From Gymnorhina tibicen (lineage: Eukaryota > Chordata > Aves > Passeriformes > Artamidae): a DNA stretch of 64,000 nt. Positions within the stretch are counted from its first letter, which is position 1, and each line of letters opens with the position of its first letter. Position numbers and translations under genes: made by a program. Shown here in pieces: positions 9,020-21,565 of this stretch. Location: positions 1,950,534 to 2,014,533 of the forward strand of contig VXAZ01008167.1 in the NCBI GenBank assembly GCA_013399875.1. Direction: 5' to 3'. The notes beneath the pieces were generated by a model. The model was not told the origin of the DNA. It did not search any database and saw only the letters and a program-made list of their open reading frames with translations.

Positions 9020-12000
9020 CACTTTTTCTGCTTTTTGCAAATGATTGTCAGAATCTCACACAGAAACTCAACTGTTAACAACCCAGTCTGGGAAGGTGCT
9101 GAATGCAGGAGGCGAGAGCCATCAGCTGCCAGTGTATAGTAACACGATGGCTCCGAGTGTAAAGCTGTCCCACGGTCTGTTCTGAGAGACATTTACAACA
9201 GACTTCTGTTGTAAACTGGTTTTGCTAAGGAAATAGCTTGTGGGCTGGGAAATCAGCACAGAAAGGAAGTCAGGTTTCTTGCTCTCAGAACACATACAGG
9301 CTTATGCAATTTTATAACCAACGCACTTTTATAGCAGCTTGGAATTTAAGACTAATCCATCCCCAAAACTGTTTCCTGGTTTCCTTTCACTCTTGAGGAT
9401 AGATCTTCCCTCTAGTGCAGACAATCAGAAAACATTATGACCCTTCACAGGAACTTGGAAATAGCTGACGATGCTCTCATATGATGGCCCAGATGCTCAT
9501 TCTCAGTCTAAACAAAATATCTTCTGGGGGAAAAAAAGGTATGTTAAGAGTGGGTGTATATGTACAGGAATGCTTATGCATGTGAATTTTCTTTCTGCCT
9601 CTCCACTGAAAGTGGAACACCTAACTAATTTTTTTGACATATTAACATCTGGTAAACTATGAGTAAATTCTGTTACTATTTGGTTAAATTAATGTAACAA
9701 GGTTCAGGGAAATTATCCAACTTTTTTCATGTTATGGATGGATATATGTTTTTAATTTCATGACTATTTATGCTTTTGCCAGTAATAGTGGGTGAGTATT
9801 ATTTCAGATTGACTGTGAGAGTGGTTTGAGGAATCCATATAGCTGATTGTTTAGCAGTCACAAACCCACAGTTCATATCCCAATGCATTAACATTGTGCA
9901 TTCTGCATGCTCACCTCTTTGAGAAGTCAGTGAAATTCAGATGTCTGATCTGACAAACAATACCAAAGTAAAGCCCTTAAATTCCTATTCCAGAAGCTAG
10001 TTCAAGTTAATTACTAGCAAAAATTCCACTTGAAGTCTGTGGTTCTGAATTTGTCAGACGAAGCCTCAGACATTGACCCCTTTGTCAAGGTGAACCTAAT
10101 CAACCATCAACCCAGATAATTTTTTGTTTATCTGATGGAATGCAGGAATGGAGCTCTAATGACAATCTTCTCTAAGTCCAACTGTTGTGTAAATATCATA
10201 AAAACACACATTAAAAATATGGCCTGGTTCCAGGCATGAAAATATTGCCCTTTGTGATTAATCAAATGAAGAGAAGGGAATTATTATAGTGCCAATGCTA
10301 AGAAAAAAAAAATTCAACCAGCAACAGGAGGTTATAGTAGTGTTTATTTTCCATAGTGCCTGTACAGTTTTAGCTGTGTTAACATGTTCTGGAAACCTCT
10401 AGGATCTTGCAGACTGGTCTCTATGACTTGGATCGCTGTGCCTTTCATCCAATGTCTTAGAAATACTCCCCTGACATAAGATTTACCTCTTAGAACACAG
10501 TCTTAGCCTTGTCAAAGAAGGAATGGTAAAACAGAAGAAAATCCAAATAAGAGAATAAATTCAACAGCAGATAACAATGAAGATATTTGCTTCTTATCTT
10601 AATATTTCTTTTGCTTTGACTCATTCCTTCATCTTTTTTTGCCGTCTTTTTCCCAAACAAAGTTTCTGACAGTGCACATTTTAGATGATGTGAAATCCCG
10701 TGGTGCAAATTACCTTATCTATCTTTTGATATCCGCGCTGTAAGTTTGTGTTTGAGATAGTTATCCTATTGTAGTCAAATCCAATTGAGACAATAAGGTT
10801 AAGAGTGTGGTTGATCTGACCAAAAGCTTCTGCCTTCTCTAGGATAAGAGATGCTATACCTTAAAGTTTTCTGAGTTTACTGATCTTTCCTCTACCGGTT
10901 ATGAAGAAAGCTCATGGCCAGAAGTTTATATATAGAAGTCCACACTGCAGTGAGATGTATCTCCTCCCTTCTGACTTTAATGGAATGTCAATCAGTCCCT
11001 TAATAACCATATATACTGGGGTTGCTGGTCTTCCATTTCTTTAAGACAATGAACAAGAACTTAGAATTCTCTGGGTAACATAATTGTTGTTTCGTATCCA
11101 CAGTGAGTCACTAACCTTGCATCATAATTCAGACAACAAATAACACTGGACATGACTTAAAATTTTCCTGTATTATCTGTTGTGAATGTGAAAAAAAATT
11201 ACTCATTTGAGTTTTTTGAGTCTCTCTTTTTCAGGCTATCTGTCTGAGGAGACAGATTTCTTCAGTTTACCTTTAGCATGATACAGATGCCTCACCTAGA
11301 AAAACAGGAATCTTATGTTCACTTGTCTTCTCTTGAGAGTGTCTGCAGGTAGCTTAAAACTTTCCCTCGTTGCTTTTGATCTTTTTTTGACTGATTTTAT
11401 AGCCATTCCAAGGTCTTGCTGGACAGCTCCTTTTCCAAAGGGTAGCAGTAGCAGAGGCAACAGAAAGCAAAAGAACATCCTGCTTGGTCTGATGAGCCTT
11501 TTGTCAAAAGGACAGCTGGGTGTTTAGTGTAGTCTACCATGATTTGAAGAGGACCAGAGAAGGACACTATGTCAACCATCAGCTGGTTAGTGCTACCTTC
11601 TCCCCCCATTTTCTATATTCTTTTGCCTTCATCGGTTTAACCTAGTCAGCCTGGGAGGAGATTGTCAGCACTTTTACCAGACTGAGATGAATATCTGTTC
11701 CTTGAGACGGAATTCAGTTATTATTTATATGAAGTCCTACTCATTTGTGAATGTCTATGAGATAACTTTAACCTCAGCACTGAGGTTTGGCTTTACATGT
11801 GTAAATAACAATATTTTACTGGTTGGAACAGGAAGAGCTGTGTAGATAAAATGATGCCTCTGTTACAGTGGAAAGATTGTCAGAATAGCTGGAGATATTT
11901 GAACTTTGAGAAATGGGACATAATGTAGACAAGTATTCTCAGCCATGGTATAGCTGTGTCAAATGTTTTCAATTTGAAACATGACCACAGGTTGTAAATG

Positions 12001-14325
12001 CAAACGAGGCTGGGGAAAGTCAAAACTGCCTCCTTCTGAGAACTACAAAATGATGTTTTGGGGAAAGATGGTTCTGTATCACTATGAAGTGGGTTCTGGA
12101 TATTCAATATGACAACGTCAAAAAAAAATTTCCAAAATTAATGACTTTATTTTGTGAATGCTCTTAACTAAACTAGTTACATGTATTTTTAATAGTACAT
12201 AAAGCAGGGAGAAAACCGTGCCTCTGCCTTGAGTACACCATCCGCAGTAGGCCAGATCCAGTGGAAAGATCCGGAGGCCAAATCAGAATGCATCTCTAGT
12301 TGTTATTTTTATGTACCCTCTCTGTGAATATTGTTGCTATTTACTTTCCCAGTTCAGATATTCCTCCTCATCTCACAGAAACACAATGTCTGTATGCACT
12401 GATGGACTGCACCAAAGCAATGGCTCTAACAGCAGGTGGTTTTTGGCCACTCAAAAAGGCTCTGAGAAATCATGATGATAAAATACAAGAACTGAATTCA
12501 ACAAGGACTGCACGTCTATATCTGTGGGGAGAAATTAAGTATATAAGATGTGGAAAAGAAAGATTACTGAGGTAGATCTGCTGATATAAGTGTAGTGTGA
12601 CTAAAGAGGAATGTACCTTCTGTGTCTCTAGAAAGGCCTATCAGTGCATTACGAGAGCCATATTGACTAATAAATTATGATCCTGGTTAATGGATATTGA
12701 AATGGTTAATCTTTTGTTACCTCCCTTATCTACAACATTTTTACAAAGTGATTTGATAATATCCTTTTTGCCTATTTAGAGAAGCCTTGCATAACTCATT
12801 CCTTGAGGAAGTTGATAAGCTGCTGGCAAGAATGCTAAACAAATGAATTTTAAAAATTAGTGAATATTTTAGGTCATCTGTGAGAAGATGTTGAATGTCT
12901 ATACATTTTAGCTTAGGTGGCTACTTAAAGCACTGCCTGGAAAACAAAAAATTATTTTAAAAAATGACCAGCTGATCATTACTATTTGATTTCTTATTTT
13001 TAGCAATATTTCAGCTGACTGCATCTATTCTTTTAACCAGTCACTAAGAGAGCTTCACTGTGATAAAAAAAGCATTTAATCTTTGGTAAAACTAAGTTTT
13101 ACAGGCAATTAAATAGAAAAAAGATAGGAAAAAATAATATAAAATATGATTCTGAAATGAAATTCACAAAAACTTTAAGAACTCAGCACTCCTGATGCTT
13201 TTTTGATGTGAAATATCTAGCAAACTTATTTTTACATGCTGCTCAGGTGGCTGAGGTAGTAAAAAGTTAACCAGACTCATATATTGTTTCTATCTGCATT
13301 ATTGTGGTTTTGGAAGACAAAGAGACACCTCTCACTAAGACATGACAGCCACTAAAAATCTAAATCTGTCCTCCTTTCGCAAGTTTTTCTTTACAGCAGC
13401 ATTTTAGCACTTAGCAGTGCCTGATGATGGATACATTTCATCCAGAAAATTCAATTGCCTACCCCTGTTGCTGCTGCTATGGTTACAGATAATGACATAA
13501 CTTCTTGTTCTGGTAGAGACAATGATAAGGATTGTTATGATGTGTCAAAGCAAAAAGTTGCAAAGTCAGAAAGATTTCTCTGAATGCCAGGCTCTGTAGT
13601 GGTTGAGTAGGACTTGAAGCAAAATCCTTTCTCTTTTCTCTAGGAGTTGAAGAAAGAATAAGGTTTTCTATTTCCCTTCTCTGACAGTTTTAAAATTGCA
13701 TACATGTGTCATTTTAAAACACAGCTATGTGTATATGTATTTTCCTAATTACTACTCCAGTATAAAGAACACTAAAATATTAGGAGATGCAGGTGAAATC
13801 AGATTTGTAGGATGATTAGCTCCAATCCCACCCAAAGGCTTCCAGTAGACTAAAACCCAAAGCTTTGTGTTTCTCTCAAATCTGTGTTTGTCAAATCCAT
13901 CTCCCTGCTTATGTTCATCACAGGTCATTGACTCCCTGGGTATGCCTCTGTCACCCCACAAAAGCCCGTGCTTTCAATGTGGTCAGATGATTTTACCTAT
14001 AACGCAATTTTGGCATGGTCCTGTCACTTATATTTTAGTAGTTCATTTGGGGGTTTCCAGGAAGTTGTCTTGCAAATCTCCACCACAGTAGTGTTCCTGT
14101 CTAACCCTTTCTGTTGATAGGTGATGCAGGAGAAAAGTACAGGGGAAATGTAAGTGGTTTTTTGAGGTCTACTGCTTTTATAATATCTCCTGTAAATCTC
14201 AGTGTTTTTCTGCCCCTTGCAGAACCTGACAATAGGAAGGATACAGCCTGGGTATAGTGTTCCTCAGGCCTTCATTTCCAGCAGCTCTCTAGTAATTTTG
14301 CCAAGCCACAGGGAGCAAAAAAAGC
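9020..14325. other. Unique non-coding DNA
   Basis: 5.3 kb of AT-rich sequence with no gene or interspersed repeat that I can recognise. Open frames are at most about 91 codons (12300-12575, plus strand) and lack known motifs. No splice-flanked frame with conserved coding character stands out. Confidence 0.45.
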
Positions 14326-14430
14326 CCTGGGCCAGAATCTTCTCTTGTTTACACTGGCATACATTTGAAGATCAAGCCAGCAAAGTCAACACAGTTTCAA
14401 AACAGTGAAAGTGATATGAGATCAGAGTTT
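14326..14430. repeat. Probable old sauropsid palindromic repeat, diverged
   Basis: The left arm reads gccctgggccagaatcttct then 'cttgtttacactgg'. The right arm reads 'acagtgaaagtgatatgag' then atcagag, and is an imperfect reverse complement of the left one. A central gtcaac/gaag stretch stands where the family has its 'attgaagtcaatgg' centre. This resembles the 'gggccagattctgatctc ... tttacaccagtg' repeats seen across sauropsid genomes. Confidence 0.5.
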
Positions 14431-17321
14431 GATGAGGTGATTTTGGTTGTCTTTCAAGGAATTCAGAGGTATTCAAATGCATTTCAGCCTGGGCATTTGC
14501 TTAGTATTTCTTCATATTCATGTTAACCATGAGGATTTTCTCATCCTGTTCTCTGACACTGGCCACCTCTGCTCAGGTGCTTCATTGTATAGGCTGCATT
14601 AGTGCCAGAACATGAGCTTTTAATGAGATAATGGAAAGCCATAGAATTAGTAGTTAAATTCAACAGTATTAAGTACATCTGCTCCAGCACTTGGGTATCG
14701 ATTAGCAGGATAAGTGTTATAGATAAGTTGTGTTGGTGACTAAAATAACCGATGGATGGAGCAGCTGCTTTAGAAAGTGACACTGGAAGGGTTGGCGTGT
14801 TTTAGTTTGAAAGGAGAAGGCTGTGGAGAGGGAATCGTGAAGGTCTGGATAATGTAGAATCTTTTTCACCACCCTCCACAATACTAGGACTATGGAGTAA
14901 TTCATTAAAATAAGCACAATTGATTTAAAACAGGTTAAAGAAAGTACCATTTTACATAGTGTAGTGACCTTCTGGAGACAGACAGCACTCGTAGCCTTAG
15001 AAAGAGGTTAGGCAAATTCGTGGACAGCAGGTCAATTAACAGACACAAGCCATCAAGACTGTGCCCTCTAATATTCCTAACTGGTTGCTGCAGAAACTGA
15101 GGAACCACAGGGTAAGTGAGCCACAGGGTCCAAGTGTGCTCCTAGTATTGCATCTCCTAATGCCCCTGAAAGAGAGAAAATGCTGAACTAGGTTGTTATG
15201 GCTAATAGGGATTTTCTTTTGTTGTAATATTCTCACTTAAAATACTTTGTGATGCTTTTCCATTCAAGTGGTGAGGAACATTTTAACTGGTTCCTGGAGT
15301 TGATTAGAGTGCTGTTTTTATGAAATACTTCTGAGGGTATGCATTGTATGCTCTGCGGTACTTCATAAGGGCAGGAATGAACATGCAAAGTTCTCTGAGA
15401 CAATTTGGAAGACACCATGGGGAAGAAAAAGCTACACTTGTTCAGTGCCATTCCAGCAGAGTCCCACCTGTGAAGTGTCTAGACCCACAGGCACACCCAA
15501 GCTTTGTTCTGAAGGGAACTCATTTCTTCACAGCAAAATAAATTCCAAGAATAAATAGAAGTTATGAAATTTATGAAACAGGCAGGGATAGTCAGAGAAC
15601 CAGGACACACACCTGATACTCAGGTTATCTGAGACTATGAGCATAACTGGATTAGGTTTCACCTATTCTATTAGCTGGTGTGCTGTACTGAAAAAGGATC
15701 TGGACAACTTGCAAAGGGTTAGAGCCAACAACAGGAGCCTGCATGGGGGTCACATAGCTGGCTTCACTCCCCATTTGGTTCCATGGACCAGCATTTGGTT
15801 AAAACTAAGGCTCTTTTTTCCATTGTCCTGCATGGTGCTGGCAATGAATAGGCTCCTGGGGTTGTGGTTTAAGGGGATTACTAGGGGAAAGAAAAACATG
15901 CCCCATACAAAAATCCAGCACAAAAACTATGAAAGTTTAAAAGACTGATGAAGAGAAGGTGATGAGCTTTAATTATGGGCTTTCTTTAAGTACAAGGCAG
16001 AAGAATCAAACCAAATTCAGGTGGGAGTTTCAGCTCCCTCAAAACAAACATAGCAAGGTCAGACCAATACTGGTTTTAATTGCTTGAACCAGCAGGAAAA
16101 GAAGACAACAAGGAAGGGCCCCTATATTGGAGCACATGATGTCCTATTCCTGTTTTTTCTCAAATCCACATGTTCCTGTGGCTATGGTAAAAATGGTGTT
16201 TGAGTGGCTGGTATGATTTAATTGCATACACAGCTTTACCAACATTGCCAAACATGCTCATTTTTACATAGACTCTTCCTGCCCATTACAGAGTCAATTC
16301 TTTGCATGATCTTGTGGCATCAGAAACAGAAGGATCTGGGTTTTCATGAAATTATGGACTTCTCTGTGGGAGCATATGATTGTAATGTCTGCAAATACGC
16401 TTGCCTGGGGACAAAGGTTTTTCTATTAAGATTTTCTATGAGGCTCCACAACTTTCAGCATCACTGAGACTTCTGTTGTGCATTGACTCATACAGAAAAG
16501 TCAGGATGAGATTATTCGCTTTCTCCAATTTTAATTATTCCTCTCTTTTTCAGACCACTGCTCTGCTAGGTCATGTATGACAATATGTGTCTCAACATCT
16601 TTTGGGAGAAAGAAGGGGAAGAGCTCTGAATGTAGCTTGCTGCATATGCAATCATATATGCAGCTCATGACCTGGGCCAAGTAAAAATTGAAATGTAAGG
16701 AAGCCCTGGTAGATTGCTCTTTATTTCTCCCTCTCTTTTCCAGTAAAAAATATTCTGTCTACGATGTTGATTGAACCACTAAAATGCTTCCTTCCTGTCT
16801 TTATAATTAGTTTCCTATTTGATGTGTATTTACTTCAATTTTTCTTTTTATGTTTGTACACACGTCATTGTAAGAGTGATAAAAATTTGTAATAGATGTT
16901 AAGATCCTATTAGCACTTTGCTTGAGTAACAAAGAACTGAGACACTTAAACATAATTTCTGGAAATGTTTACTCAGTTATCCACTTTTGGGGTGCAATTG
17001 GTTATTTCGTAACAGTAGCCTGAAGAGAGACCACAGATAAACTGTCAGTTTTGACTGAGTTTCAATTGGAAACTTTAGTTCTTCAAGTGGAACTCAATGA
17101 GCGTTCAACTGCTGAATCTTCAAATCAAGATAATATTCACATTATTTCTTGGAAAGTAAACTGTTTGATATTGTGTTGTATATTTTCTAGCTTCTCTGTT
17201 GGAGAACAAGATTTTACCCTTTCCGCATTTGCTTTTTTAGTGCAGGCTATTTACTAAAAGATTTATTTCTAACTCAAAATCATTACCACCTTCACTTTTC
17301 CTCAGCTTTTGGATACATTGC
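14431..17321. other. Unique non-coding DNA
   Basis: No gene or known repeat is recognised. It includes a 9-bp-arm hairpin at 16639-16664, listed separately. The longest open frame is 103 codons (15637-15948, plus), with no recognisable domain. Confidence 0.45.
16639..16664. repeat. Short inverted repeat (9-bp arms, 8-base loop)
   Basis: Arms gctgcatat (16639-16647) and atatgcagc (16656-16664) are perfect reverse complements. No wider pre-microRNA-like pairing is visible by eye. Confidence 0.55.
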
Positions 17322-18038
17322 TGTGGTGGGTTGACCCAGGCTGGACACCAAGTGCCCACCAAAGCTGCTCTATCACTCCCCTCCACAGCTGGATGGGGGA
17401 GAGAAAACAGAAAAGAAAGCTCATGGGTTGAACAGGGGAAAATCATTCATCAGTTACCGACATGGGCAAAAGAGACACAAATTTACTACCAATGGAATCA
17501 GAGTAGGATGATGAGAAATTAAAACAAATTTTAAAAAACCTTCCCCCCATCCCTTCCTTCTTCCTGGGCTCACCTTCATTCCCCATTTTCTCTCCCTCCT
17601 CCCCTGTAGTGGTGCAGGGGGATGGGTTATGGGGACAGTGGTCAGTTCATCACACGTGTTCTCTGACACTCCTTCCTCCTCAGGGTAGGGCTCCTCACAC
17701 CTGCTCCAGCGTGGGATCCTTCCCATGGGAGACAGTCCATCACAAACTTCTCCAGCGTGGGTCTCCTTCCCATGGGCTGCAGTTATTCATGAACTGCTCC
17801 AGTCAGGGTCTTCCACAGGGTCACAGGTCGTGCCAGCAAACCTTCTCCAGTGTGGGCTCCTCTTTCCACGGGGCCACAGGTCCTGCAAGGAGCCTGCTCC
17901 AGCATGGGGTTCCCATGGGCTTACAGTCTCCTCTGGCTCAGCACCGGCTCTGTGAAATGCAAGGGAAGCTTCTGCCACTTCCTCACAGAAGCCACCCCTG
18001 CAGCCCCTCTCTACCACAGCCATGCCAGACAAATTCCA
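17322..18038 (-). mobile_element. Avian LTR (ERV), internally deleted solo copy
   Basis: The plus strand begins TGTGGTGGGTTGACCC and ends TTCCA, giving TG...CA ends over 717 bp. It holds five units of a 46-52 bp motif (17701-17945). I place the sense strand as minus because the related copy at 20490-21640 has inverted CCAAT boxes, a TATA-like box and AATAAA in that order on the minus strand. Comparison of the two copies shows that this one lacks the TATA block: ggctctgtg (17947-17955) is followed quickly by the terminal region, and the several hundred bases that separate these parts in the other copy are absent. Flanks ttgc (17318-17321) and tggc (18039-18042) could be a decayed duplication. 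Open frames up to 149 codons inside it are not genes. ERVL or ERVK membership is unclear. Confidence 0.8.
17701..17945 (-). repeat. Five tandem units of 46-52 bp inside the LTR
   Basis: Units start at 17701, 17747, 17794, 17842 and 17894, each with c(t/c)(g/t)ctccag followed by a ggg-containing word and a later 'ccatggg' or 'ccacgggg' word. Spacing is 46, 47, 48 and 52 bp. Units differ by several substitutions, so the array is older than this insertion and is probably a fixed part of the LTR family. Confidence 0.85.
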
Positions 18039-20489
18039 TGGCAAAGCTCTTGGTCTAGCAGAAGAGATTTAGTCAGGAACTGTATGAATTTCTTAATATG
18101 ACCTCAACTTTCCTATGCAACTATTCAGGAAACTGATGGGGAACAGGCATCACATACTCTAATAGTAGATTTTGTACATCTATAGGGCAAAAATACTCAA
18201 AAAAAGTTTTTTAGAATTAATTTCTGCATGCCATACATGTGCTTATGAGTGCTTCAAAGTAATTACACAGGAACTGTGGTTTGTTTTGTGCTCAATGTGA
18301 CCAATTTTGTGCCCACAAGTGATTGCACTTGTAACTGCCCATTTGGCATGCGCAATAACGTGTTTGCACTTCTGCAAGTGTATTTGGGAGAATACAAACC
18401 AGAATCTCACAGGTCACAACAGAACAAATGAAGCACGGCAGTGAGTCATGGAGAAGACCGGCTTTGCATGCAAATTCCTTGAATCAGTAGAAGTGCTGAT
18501 TTCTAGGAAAAAAGCATCGTTTCTCTGATTAATTCTTTATAAATTATTTTAAAACTTGCCTATTAGCTGTAATTTGTCTTTTTTAAGCTTGGTGAACAGG
18601 TGTTTTAACCCCTGAAGACCTACAGAGGAGCAAGTTTTCTTTTTATTTACATTTTTAAGTGCTCAGTTGTCACAGCCAGCCATAACGCAGAACTGATTCC
18701 AGTGACTAATTTGACTTGACATTTTGATGCCTGTTTCTTTCAGAGTTCCATGTTCTTTGACTGATCTTGACCTGTGCCATGTCATTCAGCAACACATACC
18801 TCCACTTTTTAACTACTACTTTACTAAAGAATTATATTCAACCTGTCTATCTATTTTCTTATATGTATCTACCCATAGCTCTCCTGGCTTTTTCTTTATG
18901 TCAGCAAGGTCAAACTCATTCCTCTTCTAATTATACACAGTACCTACTCAAATCTTTGCAACTTGAGCATGTCAGCTGTTGAAGTAATTACATCAGTGTG
19001 AATGTCAAAGAAAACTGTAAGAAAAGGAGGGAATACAAATAATTTAAAGCTTTAAGAGGAAAGAAATTTATTCTTACTGTCACTGAATGTACTAAGACCA
19101 CTCAGACAAAACAGTTTCAGGTGCTAAACAGTCTGGGAACCCAGCTTGAATTTAGGTTTGAAAGGGTAGTATTCTTCACTATTCTTTCTTACTAATTTAG
19201 ATGATTTAATTTCCTTATTAATCATTTAGATGAAAGCCATAAGCTTTTAACCAATTCATTACTTTCAGGGGAGGGTCTGGATGTCTGAAGAGAAAGAAAT
19301 ATTTGGCCTTGCTAACTGAAGTTATTGTCTTTAAGATTGCTTAGAAACCCCAAGAAAAGAAACAGTGTACCAGCTCGCATGAAGTGAACTGTTGTCAGAC
19401 CCTGCTGATGAAAATGTAGTGGAATTCAGTAAGTTTTCCATTTGCATTGTATCTCTTCCTTCAGGGAAAATATATTGAGAAATTTATTATGAATCTCTAT
19501 TCAAGTAAAAATCTCTACATGCTCTTTGCTTTTTGAGTAAAAACCCTATGTTCTATAATTTATGATACAGGTCTTTCCTGGTAGAAATCCTCATATTTAG
19601 CAGTGGAAAAAGCTTAGACATTCTGATTTTCTTATGTGTATCTGGCTTAGCATCCTTTTCTTCTGGTGTGTGGAGTTCTATGTTCTTCCTTAAAAAGGCA
19701 CAAGGAGGGAAGTCTTGTGCACACAGAGAGTGTTTTATTTTAGTGGTGTTTCGACAGATATCTTTTCACGTATCTTCTGACTAGGTTTTACTTTGGGTAG
19801 AGAAAGTCAATGTAGTATTTGGTACTTAAAAGATTACACAATTAATCTTGCAGATGTTAGTCTGCAAAGAGCCCTAAACCAGCTTTCCCAGTGATGACCA
19901 CTTTCTGCTGCTGTACCACACAAGTACCCCAGTTGTTGTTTAACCTGTATAGGGAGACCTGGAGGCAGACTGAGCTTTCTCACCTGATTTTGGTCACCTC
20001 AGGAGCAGAGGAAAAGACCCGTATTTTTCTGGTTGATTTTGCCCAAAGCAGAGTTAAATGTTCAGTATGTATTTAATCAATTTTGGCAGCGTTGTATTTT
20101 GCACTTGTCGTTATATGTGGGGGCCACAGCAAGAGAGCACCACTGTTAAACACTATGTTTTAGTGTTTTGATTTTTGCAGTCAGTTACACTTCACAGAAA
20201 TTGAGTAACAATGAAGCCATCATCTTTGCTACAGGTCAATGAAACAAAAAATCTATGTTTCAACAGTCTGCTGATGAGAAGCTCCTTTCTCCAGTTGAAA
20301 TAGAATGGACTGGATGACTGGATTTTAGTTATTCTAACATTACATCTGAATCCCTTCTGCATCTGGCTAAGTGCCAGGCACCCATGAAAAAAACCCATCC
20401 ACTTATTTTCCTCTGCTATAGCTGAGCAGAGGAGGGGGAGTTGAAAACTTCATTTTCATGAGTTAAGGATTATTGGAAAAAAAAAACAC
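18039..20489. other. Mostly unique DNA between two related LTRs
   Basis: 2.45 kb lie between the two LTR copies. I find no gag, pol or env-like reading frame, so this is not the inside of one provirus; the LTRs look like separate insertions. 18240-18410 may be an old repeat (next entry). Confidence 0.5.
18240..18410. repeat. Possible old repeat with CpG and short inverted arms
   Basis: Holds a 7-bp-arm hairpin (acaagtg 18315-18321, cacttgt 18326-18332) and spaced TTTGC/GCACTT words with CpGs (catgcgc, taacgtg), unlike its flanks. The layout recalls old palindromic sauropsid repeats, but I cannot assign a family. Confidence 0.25.
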
Positions 20490-20532
20490 TTTAAGGCAAA
20501 ACAGGTTCAAAACTTAAACAGTATAAAGAAGA

Positions 20533-20538
20533 TTTATT
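20533..20538 (-). terminator. LTR polyadenylation signal (minus strand)
   Basis: tttatt on the plus strand is AATAAA on the minus strand. At the matching place in the copy at 17322 the sequence is tttact, giving AGTAAA, so that copy has lost the canonical signal. Confidence 0.55.
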
Positions 20539-21339
20539 ATTAACAGAATTAAAAGTAAAAAGGGTAATGAGAACCAAAGCAAACCTTCAGAACACTTTTC
20601 TTTCTCAGTCCCTACCTCTTTCCACTGACCGCACAAGGAAACAAAACCTGGGGTTTTGGTCCGTCTTTCAATTCTTAAAAATTTTTCTACAGTATGCTTA
20701 AGGAAAAGAGTTTCTTCTGCTGTGCCGTGGGATCCCTCCCATGGGAGATAGTTCTCTGCAAACTTTTCTAGCGTGGTTTTAACTTCCACAAGCAGCAGTC
20801 CCGCCCGAACCTGCTGCAATGTGAGTCCCTCCCACAGGCCAAGCAGTCTTCCCACAACTGCCTAGCATGGGTCATTTTAGTTCATGGGGTTTAGTCTTTT
20901 AAGGATGAACTGTTCTAGTTTGGAAGTGAAGGCTCTCTTCCTCTATCTCTAAAAGCAAGGGTCATCTCTCTCTGTTTGAGTTCCTCACTAAATTACAGCT
21001 TTTCAGTATCCACACACTCCAGCGTGAGCACTCTTCTTCACAGGCTGCGTGTGGATCTCTGCACTCCCTATGCACCTCATGAATTACAGGGAAACAGTTT
21101 GTTGTGTTATAGTCCTCACCATGCCTCACAGGAGAATCTCAGCTCCGACACTTGGAGCACCTCCTCCATCTCCTTTCTTTCACTGACCTCGGCGCCGCCA
21201 CGTTTGTTCTCCTCATGTGTGCTCACTTTTCCTTTTTCTCTGACTTGGAAGAAAGTTGGTATCTGTGAGTTGCAGTTGAGAGGTTGATCTTGTCCGGGCT
21301 CTGCATCGGGGGATTGCTCGCCATGTCTCTGACTGCTGG

Positions 21340-21427
21340 CCACGTGGCCCCTGCTGGCCCCGGCCTCGGGAGGGCCCCGGCCTCGAGAGGGCCCTGGCGG
21401 CCCCCGCTGGGACGGGCCCTGGCAGCT
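21340..21427 (-). repeat. GC-rich insert with 17-bp tandem repeat inside the LTR
   Basis: ggccccggcctcgggag (21356-21372) is repeated at 21373-21389 with one change (gagag for gggag), and a third partial unit follows. The block is almost entirely G and C with several CpGs, the most GC-rich spot in the window. On the minus strand it would lie in the transcribed part of the LTR and could fold strongly. Confidence 0.85.
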
Positions 21428-21483
21428 GCCTCATCACCCCTTGGGCAAAGTAAAAGAGAGCTTCCCGCGGTTTATTTTCTTTT

Positions 21484-21565
21484 TTAAATATATCATCACA
21501 GAAGCGTTACCAACTTGTCTAATTGGGCCAGTAACCTCCCCATTGTCAGAGCCTTCAGCGATTGG
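21484..21565 (-). promoter_or_regulatory. LTR core promoter on the minus strand
   Basis: The TATA-like box TATATTTAA (minus; 21484-21492) is preceded by CCAAT boxes at 21522-21526 and 21561-21565. The order and spacing of roughly 35-70 bp fit a Pol II promoter reading toward lower coordinates. Confidence 0.5.

Noticed and set aside
17609..18058. 149-codon open frame on the plus strand as a gene
   Set aside because: It runs through the LTR tandem units, and its repeated composition comes from them.
21340..21430. CpG island promoter of a host gene
   Set aside because: The GC-rich block is under 100 bp, is a tandem repeat and lies within an LTR.
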